DNA of 64,000 nucleotides from positions 2,787,001-2,851,000 of the forward strand of contig NZ_PKFQ01000001.1 in the NCBI RefSeq assembly GCF_002939475.1. The letters run 5' to 3'. Below the pieces are notes generated by a model, which was not told where the DNA came from, did no database searches, and was given only the letters and a program-made list of their open reading frames with translations. This stretch comes from Streptomyces cinnamoneus. GTDB taxonomy: Bacteria; Actinomycetota; Actinomycetes; Streptomycetales; Streptomycetaceae. Below are positions 28,342 to 39,004 of the stretch, piece after piece (positions within the stretch are counted from its first letter, which is position 1; the number at the start of each line of letters is the position of its first letter). Made by a program: the position numbers and the translations under genes.

Positions 28342-29718
28342 TCAGGAGGCCTTGGCCTTCTCGGCCTTGGCGGCCGCCTGCGGTGCGGGCTTGGCGGCCT
28401 CGTAGAACTCCTCGCGGGGGTTCTCCATGGCGCGCAGCGAGACAACCTCGCGCTTGAGGAACATGCCCAGGGTCCAGTCCGCAAAGATGCGGATCTTCCG
28501 GTTCCAGGTGGGCATGGCCATACCGTGGTAGCCACGGTGCATGTACCAGGCGAGACGGCCCTTGAGCTTGATCTTCATCTTGCCCATGACGATCATCGCG
28601 ACGCCCTTGTGGAGGCCGAGGCCGGCCACCGCGCCCTTGTTGGCGTGCGCGTACGTCTTCTGCGGGAAGCCGCGCATGCCGGACAGGACGTTGTCGCCGA
28701 GGACCTTGGCCTGGCGCAGCGCGTGCTGGGCGTTCGGCGGGCACCAGGCGTTCTCGTTGCCGGCCTTGCGGCCGACCATGTCCGGGACCTGGGCGTTGTC
28801 GCCCGCGGCCCAGATGTAGTCGGTGCCCTGGACCTGGAGGGTCTCGGAGGTGTCGACGTGGCCGCGCGGGCCCAGCGGCAGGCCGAAGCGGGCCAGGGCC
28901 GGGTTGGGCTTGACGCCCGCGGTCCACACGATCGTGTTGGAGTCGACCTCGAGGCCGTTCTTCAGCACGACGTGGCCGTCGACGCAGGAGTCCATGGAGG
29001 TCGAGAGGTAGATCTCGACGCCGCGGCTCTCCAGGTGCTTCTTGCCGTACTCGCCGAGCTTGGGGCCGACCTCGGGGAGGATCTTGTCGGCGGCGTCGAC
29101 GAGGATGAAGCGCATGTCCTCGCGCTTCACGTTCGGGTAGTACTTGGCGGCGTCGCGCGCCATGTCCTCGACCTCGCCGATCGTCTCGGCGCCGGCGAAG
29201 CCGCCGCCGATGAAGACGAAGGTGAGCGCCTTGCGGCGGATCTCCTCGTCCTTCGTCGAGTCGGCCTTGTCGAGCTGCTCGAGAACGTGGTTGCGCAGGC
29301 CGATGGACTCCTCGATGCCCTTCATGCCGATGCCGTTCTCGGCAAGGCCGGGGATCGGGAAGGTACGGGAGACGGCGCCGAGCGCGATGACCAGGTAGTC
29401 GAAGGGCAGCTCGTACGCCTCGCCGACGAGCGGCGCGATCGTGGCTACCTTGCGATCCTGGTCGATCGTGGTGACACGGCCGGTGAGAACCTCCGCCTTC
29501 GGGAGCACGCGTCGCAGCGGCACCACGACGTGGCGAGGGGAGATGCTGCCGGCGGCTGCTTCAGGAAGGAAGGGCTGGTACGTCATGTACGAGCGCGGGT
29601 CGACGACCGTGACGGTCGCCTCGCCGTAGCGCATCTTCTTAAGGATGCGACGTGCCGCGTACAGGCCGACGTACCCACCGCCTACTACGAGGATCCGTGG
29701 ACGCTCCGTGGTGCTCAT
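28342..29718 (-). CDS. ndh: Type II NADH dehydrogenase (NDH-2)
   Basis: 458-residue membrane-peripheral flavoprotein passing electrons from NADH to menaquinone without proton pumping. FAD motif ILVVGGGYVGLYAARRIL, NADH motif FVFIGGGFAGAETIGEV, YIWAAGDNAQVPD and the quinone-site AQHALRQA region are present. The C terminus has an amphipathic and Ala/Lys-rich tail (QAAAKAEKAKA). The ATG at 29718 has no ribosome-binding site; GATACT ends 6 bases upstream, so transcription may start at the ATG (leaderless). A candidate Rex site lies 34-51 bp upstream, fitting control by the NADH/NAD ratio. Confidence 0.94.
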   Translation of the reverse strand: MSTTERPRILVVGGGYVGLYAARRILKKMRYGEATVTVVDPRSYMTYQPFLPEAAAGSISPRHVVVPLRRVLPKAEVLTGRVTTIDQDRKVATIAPLVGEAYELPFDYLVIALGAVSRTFPIPGLAENGIGMKGIEESIGLRNHVLEQLDKADSTKDEEIRRKALTFVFIGGGFAGAETIGEVEDMARDAAKYYPNVKREDMRFILVDAADKILPEVGPKLGEYGKKHLESRGVEIYLSTSMDSCVDGHVVLKNGLEVDSNTIVWTAGVKPNPALARFGLPLGPRGHVDTSETLQVQGTDYIWAAGDNAQVPDMVGRKAGNENAWCPPNAQHALRQAKVLGDNVLSGMRGFPQKTYAHANKGAVAGLGLHKGVAMIVMGKMKIKLKGRLAWYMHRGYHGMAMPTWNRKIRIFADWTLGMFLKREVVSLRAMENPREEFYEAAKPAPQAAAKAEKAKAS

Positions 29719-29751
29719 GTTTCGAGTATCCAGCACTCCACCACGGGTTGC

Positions 29752-29769
29752 TCGTGCGCCCCTTCACAA
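29752..29769 (-). promoter_or_regulatory. Candidate Rex operator of ndh
   Basis: On the minus strand TTGTGA-N6-GCACGA resembles the Rex consensus TTGTGA-N6-TCACAA, with a perfect left half and 4 of 6 in the right half. It sits in the -35 region of the presumed leaderless ndh promoter. Rex is the known NADH-sensing repressor of respiratory genes in Streptomyces. Confidence 0.5.
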
Positions 29770-29799
29770 GGATCGCGGACCTGTCTGCTACACTCCCCC

Positions 29800-30034
29800 G
29801 CCCTCGTGACCGACGCCATACCCCGGTGAGGGAACCGCAGGAGGCCCAGGGGCGTTGATCACCCCCGCTGAACTGGCCTTGCGTCGTCCGAGGCGACTGG
29901 ACCACCCCTCGGCGACCCCCGGCATAAGCGTTTCTTTAACACGCCTGATACCGGACGGTTTCCGGTCGCCAAGGGCCCACAGAGCCCGGAAGGGGAGCTG
30001 AAGGCCCCCTTCCGGGGTTCCGTACCCGCTTTTT
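29800..30034 (+). ncRNA. Possible small RNA between ndh and ppx
   Basis: The 367-bp gap contains a plus-strand TACACT (29789-29794) that could be a -10 element. Two hairpins follow downstream: ACCGGA/TCCGGT (29950-29966), then a perfect 11-bp stem CCCGGAAGGGG/CCCCTTCCGGG (29985-30016), with CTTTTT at 30029-30034. Together these would bound an RNA of about 230 nt antiparallel to both flanking genes. No open frame with a ribosome-binding site is seen. Alternatively the hairpin only terminates ppx. Confidence 0.28.
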
Positions 30035-30085
30035 CATGTGAAGGATTTCACGAACATTTTCCGGCGGCGGCCGGCAGGCGTCGTC

Positions 30086-31039
30086 TCAGTCCTCGTCGAG
30101 CGCGGCGTAGAAGGCGATTCCGTCCAGAATGTCGTGTTCGCTCACGACGACCTCCCGGGCTCCCATCCGCTCCATCACGCACTGCAGGATGAGCGCCCCG
30201 GCGCAGATCACGTCGACCCGGCCCGGGTGCATGGGACCGATCTGTGCGCGCTGCTCATGAGTAGAGGAGATCAGTCCGGCGGTGATCTCCCGGACCCGGT
30301 CCAGGGAGATCCGCGCGTGGTGGATGGCGGCGGAGTCGTACTCCTCCAGCCCGAGGGCGATCGCCGCCACGGTGGTGACCGAGCCGGCCAGCCCCACGAG
30401 GGTGCGGGCCTCGGTCAGCGGCACGGTCTCCTCGGCGAGGTCCAGGGCGGCCTCGACGTCGCCCCGTATCGCCGCGAGCTGCGCCTCGGACGGAGGGTCG
30501 GTGACCTTGCCGTCCACCACCAGGTGACGTTCCGTCATCCGCACGCAGCCCACGTCCACGCTGCGCGCGGCCCGCACGTGCTCCGCGCCGACGACGAACT
30601 CGGTCGAACCGCCGCCGATGTCCACGACCAGGAACGGCTTGTCCAGGTCGTCCCGGCCGGCCAGCTCCCGGGTCGCGCCGGCGAAGGAGAACTCCGCCTC
30701 CTGGTCGCCCGTGACGACCTCGGGCTCCACGCCCAGGATCTCCACGACGCCCCGTACGAATTCCTCGCGGTTCTCCGCGTCGCGCGACGCGGAGGTGGCG
30801 ACGAAGCGCACCCGCTCGGCTCCGTGCGCCTTGATGACCTCGGCGTACTCCCGGCACGCGGCGAACGTCCGCTCCAGCGCCTCCGGCGCCAGCCGCCCGG
30901 TCCGGTCCACGCCCTGGCCCAGCCGGACGATCGTCATCCGGCGGTCGAGCTCCTTGAGTTCGCCGGTGGCGGGCTCGACGTCCGCGACGAGGAGGCGGAT
31001 CGAGTTGGTGCCGCAGTCGACGGCGGCGACGCGCGTCAC
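30086..31039 (-). CDS. ppx: Exopolyphosphatase / pppGpp phosphatase (Ppx/GppA family)
   Basis: 317-residue ASKHA-fold phosphatase that shortens polyphosphate and/or hydrolyses pppGpp. Motifs are VAAVDCGTNSIRLLVADV (phosphate 1), FVATSASRDAENREEF, FLVVDIGGGSTEFVVG (phosphate 2) and LVGLAGSVTTVAAIALGL. It is the short, one-and-a-half-domain form usual in actinobacteria. The GTG at 31039 overlaps the DUF501 stop as GTGA, with GAGGAG upstream. It is the last gene of eno-divIC-DUF501-ppx, all on the same strand. Confidence 0.92.
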   Translation of the reverse strand: MTRVAAVDCGTNSIRLLVADVEPATGELKELDRRMTIVRLGQGVDRTGRLAPEALERTFAACREYAEVIKAHGAERVRFVATSASRDAENREEFVRGVVEILGVEPEVVTGDQEAEFSFAGATRELAGRDDLDKPFLVVDIGGGSTEFVVGAEHVRAARSVDVGCVRMTERHLVVDGKVTDPPSEAQLAAIRGDVEAALDLAEETVPLTEARTLVGLAGSVTTVAAIALGLEEYDSAAIHHARISLDRVREITAGLISSTHEQRAQIGPMHPGRVDVICAGALILQCVMERMGAREVVVSEHDILDGIAFYAALDED

Positions 31040-31575
31040 TTCTGCTCCTCGCCAGAGCCGCCGCAGGGGCTGACGCACGGGCCCTTGCGCCACCACTCGG
31101 GCAGCATCGCGATGGCCTCGTCACCGAGCGGGTTGACGCCGGGGCCGGCCGCCAGCGAGTGGCCGACCAGCACGTGCAGGCACTTGACCCGGTCCGGCAT
31201 GCCACCGGCGCTGGGGAAGCCCTCGAGCACCTCGATGGCGTCGCGGCGGCGGATGTAGTCCTCGTGCGCGGCGCGGTAGGCCGCCGCCAGCTCGGGGTCC
31301 GACTGGAGCCGGGCGTTCATCTCCTTCATGACGCCCTCCGCCTCCAGCGTGCCGATGGCGGAGGCGGCCCGCGGGCACGTCAGGTAGAACAGCGTCGGGA
31401 ACGGCGTGCCGTCCTCCAGCCGCGGCGCGGTCTCGACGACGTCGGGGTGGCCGCAGGGGCAGCGGTGCGCGATGGCCCGCAGGCCGCGCGGCGGACGGCC
31501 GAGCTGCTCCTTGAACGCGGCGATGTCCGCGTCGGTCGGCTCGGTGGGCTCGGTCTTCGGAGGAGGGGTGTCCAT
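31036..31575 (-). CDS. DUF501 family protein
   Basis: 179-residue actinobacterial protein of the DUF501 family, unknown function. Conserved parts are LGRPPRGLRAIAHRCPCGHPDVVET, then LFYLTCPRAASAIGTLEAEG and GMPDRVKCLHVLVGHSLAAG with a late CVSPCGG. The paired Cys and His residues suggest a metal site. The N terminus is Pro/Glu/Thr-rich. The ATG at 31575 has a weak GAGCGAGC upstream. It is coupled to ppx downstream by a GTGA overlap, and its presence between divIC and ppx is a conserved actinobacterial order. Confidence 0.88.
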   Translation of the reverse strand: MDTPPPKTEPTEPTDADIAAFKEQLGRPPRGLRAIAHRCPCGHPDVVETAPRLEDGTPFPTLFYLTCPRAASAIGTLEAEGVMKEMNARLQSDPELAAAYRAAHEDYIRRRDAIEVLEGFPSAGGMPDRVKCLHVLVGHSLAAGPGVNPLGDEAIAMLPEWWRKGPCVSPCGGSGEEQK

Positions 31576-31636
31576 GTGCTCGCTCGGTGCTCGTTCTTGA
31601 CGGATGGTTCTGCGGTCGTGAGGGGCGGGATTCGGG

Positions 31637-32107
31637 TCAGCGGTGGCCGTCGGCCGTGTCCACGTCTTCCCAGAGGTTGCTGTACCAGGGCCGGTCGCCC
31701 GCCCCCTGGTCCTTGGGCCGCTTGGCGGCACCGCTGCCGTCCACCACGCTGAAGCCCGTCTCGCCGGGGCGCACGTAGTGCAGGTGCTCGCGCGCCTGCT
31801 GTTCGACGTAGGCCGGGTCCTCGAGACGGGCCTTCTCGTCGCGCAGCCGCTTCACCTGTTCACGGGCGTGCTCGGTCTGGCGGCGCTGGTCGGCGATGTC
31901 GGAGCGCTGGGTGACCCACTGCCGCATGGGGTAGGCGAGAGCCACCACGAGCGAGCAGACCACCAGCGCCAGCAGTGCGGCGCGGCCGGTGAGCCGGCTG
32001 CGGCGGGGCGTCCGGGCGCGGTAGACCCGGGCCGCCGAGGGCCCCTGCACGAGCGCCGTGCCCAGCGCCTTGAGCCTGGTCGCGGTGGAGAACCGGTCCG
32101 CGCCCAC
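31637..32107 (-). CDS. FtsB/DivIC-type septum formation initiator protein
   Basis: 156-residue bitopic membrane protein. A basic cytosolic N terminus precedes one helix (AALLALVVCSLVVALAYPM, about residues 42-62) and then a coiled coil (DIADQRRQTEHAREQVKRLRDE) ending in the DivIC signature DPAYVEQQAREHLHYVRPGE. In Streptomyces such proteins join FtsL and FtsQ at sporulation septa. The tail KRPKDQGAGDRPWYSNLWEDV is common to streptomycete homologues. The GTG at 32107 has GGGGAGG upstream. It follows eno on the same strand, separated by hairpins. Confidence 0.9.
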   Translation of the reverse strand: MGADRFSTATRLKALGTALVQGPSAARVYRARTPRRSRLTGRAALLALVVCSLVVALAYPMRQWVTQRSDIADQRRQTEHAREQVKRLRDEKARLEDPAYVEQQAREHLHYVRPGETGFSVVDGSGAAKRPKDQGAGDRPWYSNLWEDVDTADGHR

Positions 32108-32133
32108 GTCGCCTCCCCTGGAGTCCTTACGAA

Positions 32134-32178
32134 CGTACGTCCCCGGACACGGTACGGGACCGCGGCCGGGGACGTACG
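32134..32178. terminator. 13-bp perfect inverted repeat between eno and divIC
   Basis: CGTACGTCCCCGG and its complement CCGGGGACGTACG are separated by 19 bases and end 27 bases upstream of the divIC start. It may terminate or attenuate read-through from eno, or serve as an operator for divIC. Confidence 0.55.
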
Positions 32179-32210
32179 GCGACTGGCGAGAGGTAAGCCC
32201 TAAGGCTTCA

Positions 32211-32230
32211 GCCCCGGGACGCGCCGGGGC
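32211..32230 (-). terminator. Short hairpin after eno
   Basis: GCCCCGG and CCGGGGC with a 6-base loop, beginning 11 bases beyond the eno stop on its strand. With the larger repeat at 32134-32178 it makes two hairpins in series. Confidence 0.5.
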
Positions 32231-32240
32231 CCTCCCGGTT

Positions 32241-33563
<1,323 letters not shown>

Positions 33564-33736
33564 CTAACGGGCCCCGGAGGCTGCACCCGCCCTTGGACCG
33601 TGCACCGGACCGAAAATTGGCACAAAAGCCGAGATCACCGGAGGAATGCCCCGTGTGTTCGCTCAACGGGAACGACGCCCGGCGCCCCCGGCCGCCCTCG
33701 CCGGCCCCGCGCGGGGGCGGCCCCGGGAACGGCGGA

Positions 33737-33782
33737 GCCCCGCTCCGATGCGGCTCGGGGGGAAGGCGCATCGGAGCGGGGC
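33737..33782 (-). terminator. rpfA terminator, 16-bp perfect stem
   Basis: GCCCCGCTCCGATGCG and its complement flank a 14-base loop, 49-94 bases downstream of the rpfA stop. The rest of the 33522-33830 gap is the eno promoter region; I see no gene there. Confidence 0.8.
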
Positions 33783-33830
33783 GGTCCGCCGGGCGATCGG
33801 ATGATCAGCCGACCGGGGTGCGGCAGCCGG

Positions 33831-34795
<965 letters not shown>

Positions 34796-34851
34796 CCGTG
34801 GTGCTCGCGGTGGCGAGCGGAGACGACGTTAAACACAGGCGGCCGGGGTGT

Positions 34852-34930
34852 TCAAACCCCACTTTTCAGCCACAGTTGCCGGTTGTCACCCGTAGGAACC
34901 TCCTGTTTCCGCAGGTGAAATGGGGTTTGA
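34852..34930. repeat. Spaced inverted repeat between rpfC and rpfA
   Basis: TCAAACCCCA (34852-34861) and TGGGGTTTGA (34921-34930) are perfect complements 59 bases apart; with small bulges the pairing extends toward TTTTCA/TGAAA. It lies downstream of the rpfC stop and upstream of the rpfA riboswitch, so it could close an rpfC 3' structure or sit in the rpfA promoter. The remaining 34931-35016 shows nothing. Confidence 0.4.
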
Positions 34931-35016
34931 GGCGAACGGAGGGGCTTCGTCCAGGCTCAGGGCAACGAGACCCATGTCTCACTTTCGACTGGAACGGACA
35001 TTCGCCCCGAACCACC

Positions 35017-36081
35017 CTACTCCTTACGGATATCGAGCCTCTGACCAGGGTGGATGAGGTTCGGATCGGAACCGACCGCTTTTTCGTTCTTCTGATAGAT
35101 CGTTTGCCAGCCACCCGCAACGGAGTGCTCCTCCGCGATGACTGACAGGTTGTCACCGGGCCGCACGGTGTAGTCGCCGGCCGCCGGCAGGTCCGTACGG
35201 CCGGCCTCGGTGCCGCGCGACGGGCGCTGCGCGTCGTCGGAACGCGGCGGTTCGGCGCGGTGCTTGCCCGTGCCGGGCTCGGACGTGTCGTCAGCTGACG
35301 GGGCGGCGGGTGACGCCGGGTCGGCCGAGGGCGTGCCCGGCGCGGTCGTGGCGGAGCCGGAGGGCTCGCCCGAGGGGTCCTTGCGGTGCTTGCCCTCGCC
35401 CGTCTCCGGCGTGCCGCTCACGGGGGCGGACGGCGAGGGGATCACGGGTGCGGACGGGGAGGTTGAGGCGCCGGGGGTCTGCGAGGTGCCGGGGGTGGGG
35501 GTTTCGGTTCCGGGGGTGGGCGCGGAGGGGGTGCCGGAGGGCGTGCCCGAGGGGGTGCCGGAGGGCGCGGACGACGGGGACGAGGAGGGCGCGGGCGACG
35601 TCCGCTCCGGCGTGGACGACGGGGTCGGGCGCTCCGGCGCGGGCTTGTGGGACGGCTCGGGCGTGGACGGTATCGCCGTGCCCGGGTTCACCTCCGGCGT
35701 CCGCGTCTGCTCCTCCTTGGTGAGGCCGGCGCCGCAGCCCTTCCAGGAGTCCGCGCCCCGGGCCCGCAGGATCCGGTCGGCGACGGTGATCTGCTGCGCG
35801 CGGCTGGCCATGTCGGGGCGCGGCGCGTAGGCCGTGCCCCCGTTCTGGTCCCACATCTCCTGGGTGAGCATCAGCCCGCCGTAGTAACCGCTCTCGGAGT
35901 TGGCGCTCCACACGCCCCCGCTCTCGCACTGGGCGACGTGGTCCCAGGTGTCCGCGTCCGCGGCGTTCGCGCCGGTGGCGGCGAGCAGCGGCATGGCGAT
36001 GCTCGCGCCCGTCACCCCCGCTGCGACCACGATGGCGGGTACCTGGCGGGGGCGGCGATGTCTACCGGTCCCAGAGCGCAT
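35017..36081 (-). CDS. rpfC: Resuscitation-promoting factor RpfC-like (Rpf domain, long linker, LysM)
   Basis: 354-residue secreted cell-wall hydrolase paralogous to RpfA. The signal peptide includes VVAAGVTGASIAMPLLAATGANA; the Rpf domain follows with the catalytic Glu in VAQCESGGVWSANSESGYYG and GADSWKGCGAG. A linker of about 170 residues is rich in Pro, Ser, Thr and Gly with GTPSGTPSG repeats, and the C terminus is a LysM (YTVRPGDNLSVIAEEHS to IHPGQRLDIRKE). The ATG at 36081 has GAAAGG 7 bases upstream. The linker is much longer than in RpfA. The symbol follows the S. coelicolor gene order. Confidence 0.87.
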   Translation of the reverse strand: MRSGTGRHRRPRQVPAIVVAAGVTGASIAMPLLAATGANAADADTWDHVAQCESGGVWSANSESGYYGGLMLTQEMWDQNGGTAYAPRPDMASRAQQITVADRILRARGADSWKGCGAGLTKEEQTRTPEVNPGTAIPSTPEPSHKPAPERPTPSSTPERTSPAPSSSPSSAPSGTPSGTPSGTPSAPTPGTETPTPGTSQTPGASTSPSAPVIPSPSAPVSGTPETGEGKHRKDPSGEPSGSATTAPGTPSADPASPAAPSADDTSEPGTGKHRAEPPRSDDAQRPSRGTEAGRTDLPAAGDYTVRPGDNLSVIAEEHSVAGGWQTIYQKNEKAVGSDPNLIHPGQRLDIRKE

Positions 36082-36211
36082 GTGAAGGCCTTTCACTAAG
36101 GCGGCTGATGTGGTCGTAGAACATAACGACGACCCCCGGGTGTCACAAGCCGGTGTAGCGGAGGTCACGCGGAGATCACGCTGCGTTGACGCGATGTCAT
36201 CTGCTATGCGG

Positions 36212-37471
36212 CTACGCCCCGTGCGGCTCGCCCGCCTCGAACGCGACGGGCAGCGTCCGCAGGCCGCGCATGATGAGCCCGCCGCGCCAGCGCAGGTCCT
36301 CGGGCTCGGCGGCGAGGCGCATGCCGGGCAGGCGGCGCAGGAGCGTCGCGAGCGCCGTCTGGCCCTCCAGGCGCGCCAGGGGTGCGCCGAGACAGTAATG
36401 GATCCCGTGGCCGTAGCCCAGGTGCTGGTTGTCGCGCCGGGCGAGGTCGAGGGTGTCGGGATCGGCGAACCGTTCGGGGTCGCGGTCGGCGGCGGCGAGG
36501 ACGACGAGCACGGGGTCGCCCTCGGCGATGCGCTGCCCTCCGATGACCAGGTCCTGGACGGCGAAACGCCAGGTGGCGAGCTCTACGGGTCCGTCGTAGC
36601 GCAGGAGTTCCTCGACCCCCGTGGCGAGCAGGCTCTCGTCGCCCTCGGCGAGGGCCCGCTGGAGCCGCTCGCGCTGCTCGGGGTGGCGCAGCAGGGCGTA
36701 GGTTCCGTTACCGATCAGGTTCACAGTTGTTTCAAAACCGGCGAACAACAGGATGAAGGCCATGGCGGCGGCCTCGTTCTCGGTGAGGTGCTCGCCGTGG
36801 TCGCTCGCCCGGATCAGTCCGGAGATGAGGTCTTCACCGAGATCCTCCCGCTTGCGGTGGATCAGTTCCGCGAGATACGTCCGCATCCGCTTCACGGAAC
36901 GGGCCACTCCGCCACGGGGGCCGCCCCCGTGGCGGATCATCATCCCGGCCCAGTCCCGGAAGTCGTCCTGGTCCTCGGCCGGGACGCCCAACAGGTCGCA
37001 GATGGCGTAGATGGGGAGCGGAAAGGCGAACTCGTGGATGAGGTCCGCCTCGCCCCTGGCCACGAAGCCGTCGATGAGCCGGTCGGTCAGCTCCTGCACC
37101 CGGGGCGCGAACTCCGCGACCCGGCGCGGGGTGAACGCCTTGGAGACCAGACGGCGCAACCGGGTGTGGTCCGGCGGGTCGATGTTCAGCAGGTGCGTCA
37201 TCAGGTTGGCGCTCCGCTCGCCGGGGATGCCGACCTTGCCCTTGCCGTGGGCTCCCTCCGAGTGGTGCACGGGGTTCTTCGACAGCCGCTGGTCGGCGAG
37301 CGCCTGGCGGGCGTCGGCGTACCGGGTGACCAGCCATGCCTCGACGCCGCTGGGCAGCGCGGTGCGGTGCACCGGGGCGTGCTCGCGCAGCCAGGCGTAC
37401 GCCGGGTACGGGTCGGAGGCGAACTCCCAGGTGAAGAGGGGAGGGGCGGGGGGCGTGTGGTTCGTGTGCAC
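36212..37471 (-). CDS. Cytochrome P450, CYP107-like
   Basis: 419-residue soluble class I bacterial P450 mono-oxygenase. The haem-binding loop is YGHGIHYCLGAPLARLEGQ with the Cys ligand, the I-helix has FAGFETTVNL (A-G-x-E-T), the K-helix ExxR is EELLRYDG, and HLLNIDPPDHTRLRRLVSKAFTPRRV is the typical B'-C region. The GTG at 37471 has no clear ribosome-binding site. The S. coelicolor gene at this place is, from memory, CYP107U1, linked to sporulation; substrate is not evident. No ferredoxin or reductase gene is adjacent. Confidence 0.92.
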   Translation of the reverse strand: MHTNHTPPAPPLFTWEFASDPYPAYAWLREHAPVHRTALPSGVEAWLVTRYADARQALADQRLSKNPVHHSEGAHGKGKVGIPGERSANLMTHLLNIDPPDHTRLRRLVSKAFTPRRVAEFAPRVQELTDRLIDGFVARGEADLIHEFAFPLPIYAICDLLGVPAEDQDDFRDWAGMMIRHGGGPRGGVARSVKRMRTYLAELIHRKREDLGEDLISGLIRASDHGEHLTENEAAAMAFILLFAGFETTVNLIGNGTYALLRHPEQRERLQRALAEGDESLLATGVEELLRYDGPVELATWRFAVQDLVIGGQRIAEGDPVLVVLAAADRDPERFADPDTLDLARRDNQHLGYGHGIHYCLGAPLARLEGQTALATLLRRLPGMRLAAEPEDLRWRGGLIMRGLRTLPVAFEAGEPHGA

Positions 37472-37484
37472 GCCCCGACGCTAC

Positions 37485-37916
37485 CTAGGGACCCTTGGCG
37501 CCGCCGCTGCCGAAGGACCCGCTGCTGCCCGGCTCCCACTTCTTGCGTTCCTCGGAGGGCTCCTCGGGATGGCTGCCGGGGTTCCTGATCTCGTGCGGCA
37601 GCACCCGCTCGCCGTTGGCCTCGGGCTGGATCGGGTCGGCCTCGCGGTGTTCGGTCACGTAGTCGACCCGGCCGTTGTCGTCCTCGTGCCCGGGGCCGTG
37701 GTCGGGCGACGTCGGGCCGGTCTCGTGTTCCTCCCGCGTCTGCCAGGCGCCCTGGCGCCGCTGCGGCTGGCTCGGGGGAGGAGGCTCCTTGTCCCGCCAC
37801 CGCTGCCCGAACACGAAGGCGAGGATCAGCAGGGCGACGACGAACAGCCCGACGATGAAGGGGGCGACGCCCCCGACCCAGGCCGGCAGGGCGAGGTCCG
37901 TGTGCTCATAGCGCAT
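37485..37916 (-). CDS. Small single-span membrane protein with acidic tail
   Basis: 143 residues: a short outside N terminus (MRYEHTDLALPAWVGG), one membrane helix (VAPFIVGLFVVALLILAFVFG, about residues 17-40) and a hydrophilic Pro/Glu/Gly-rich cytosolic tail without a domain. The homologous streptomycete proteins are annotated DUF6479-like or hypothetical; I cannot assign a role. The ATG at 37916 has no ribosome-binding site. TTGACC on the minus strand (37948-37943) suggests a nearby promoter and a leaderless or short-leader mRNA. Confidence 0.72.
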   Translation of the reverse strand: MRYEHTDLALPAWVGGVAPFIVGLFVVALLILAFVFGQRWRDKEPPPPSQPQRRQGAWQTREEHETGPTSPDHGPGHEDDNGRVDYVTEHREADPIQPEANGERVLPHEIRNPGSHPEEPSEERKKWEPGSSGSFGSGGAKGP

Positions 37917-37981
37917 GGATGTCGGGTACCCGGCGACCGCCGGGTCAAGACCGCCAGTGGGCCGAACGGGTGAGCGGCGTC

Positions 37982-38968
37982 CTACTGTCCGGTCGCCGCC
38001 TCCGCCGCCAGGATCGCGTCGCGGTACGTGCGCGCGGCGGCCCGCAGGGCGGTCTCCGGCTCGACGCCGGCCGCCTCGGCCCGTACGGCCAGGGCGAGGA
38101 GTTCGTAGCCGACGCCGTCCCCGGCCGGGACCGGGACGTCCAGGCCGCCGGAGCGGACGCGGGAGGCGAGCTTCGCGGCCAGGGCCAGGGCGGGCTGGCC
38201 CAGGGGGACGCCCTCGGTGACGGAGTCGCGGCGCTTCTCCGCGTCCTTGGTCCGCATCCAGTGCGCCCGGACGTCCTCCGGCGTCTCGGCGGACTCCTCC
38301 CCGAAGACGTGCGGGTGGCGGTGGACGAGCTTGTCGACGATGACGCCCGCGACGTCGTCGACGGAGAACGGCTCGTCCGGGTCGTCCTGGGCGATGCGGG
38401 CGTGGAAGACGACCTGGAGCAGCACGTCGCCCAGCTCCTCGCGCAGCGCCTCCCGGTCCCCCGTCTCGATGGCCTCCAGCAGCTCGTACATCTCCTCCAG
38501 CCCGTACTTGGCCAGGTCCTCGTGGGTGCGGATGCCGCTCCAGGGGCAGGCGCGGCGGATCCGGTCCATCACCTGCACCAGGTCGAGCAGCCGGGCGCCG
38601 GGCAGGTCGTACGAGCCGGGGAGCAGCTCCAGGGCGGGCATCGACTCCCGGCCGGAGCCGGCCAGCCGGGCCAGGCCGTCGGTGAGGGCCGACTCGCCCT
38701 CGGCGGAGGTGAGCACCACGGCGGTACGCCCCCCGCCGGCGCAGTAGTCGACCAGCTCGCGGGCGGCGGGCGCCGTGTGCTCGACCTCGACGCCGGCCTC
38801 CCGCAGATACGGCAGCTGGGGGTGGTCCGCGTCGGCGCACAGCACCCGGTCTGCGGCGCGCAGGGTCTGCCAGGCGGGCCAGGACAGCAGCCCCGGCGCG
38901 ACGCGGTGGCTGGTGGTGAGCAGGACGATGCGGCCGAGGGGGTCGGTGCCGGATGCGGAGTCGTTCAC
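37982..38968 (-). CDS. mazG: Nucleoside triphosphate pyrophosphohydrolase MazG
   Basis: Hydrolyses (d)NTPs to monophosphate and pyrophosphate, a house-cleaning and stress role. 328 residues: the N-terminal 115 residues resemble a degenerate tetrapyrrole-methylase-like (YabN) domain, then the MazG domain begins DLVQVMDRIRRACPWSG, with metal-binding LEEMYELLEAI and EELGDVLLQVVFHARIAQ and the HPHVFGEE motif. The GTG at 38968 has only AGG upstream. It sits upstream of nothing cotranscribed except possibly the small membrane protein gene 65 bp away, and downstream of the SurA-like lipoprotein gene. Confidence 0.93.
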   Translation of the reverse strand: MNDSASGTDPLGRIVLLTTSHRVAPGLLSWPAWQTLRAADRVLCADADHPQLPYLREAGVEVEHTAPAARELVDYCAGGGRTAVVLTSAEGESALTDGLARLAGSGRESMPALELLPGSYDLPGARLLDLVQVMDRIRRACPWSGIRTHEDLAKYGLEEMYELLEAIETGDREALREELGDVLLQVVFHARIAQDDPDEPFSVDDVAGVIVDKLVHRHPHVFGEESAETPEDVRAHWMRTKDAEKRRDSVTEGVPLGQPALALAAKLASRVRSGGLDVPVPAGDGVGYELLALAVRAEAAGVEPETALRAAARTYRDAILAAEAATGQ

Positions 38969-39004
38969 GTGGTCGAGCCTAGGGGACGGCCCGAGGGTGC
39001 CGGC

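Noticed and set aside
30029..30060. T-run and hairpin as a sure ppx terminator
   Set aside because: On the ppx strand the hairpin is not followed by T residues; the T-run is on the plus strand, so the assignment is left open.
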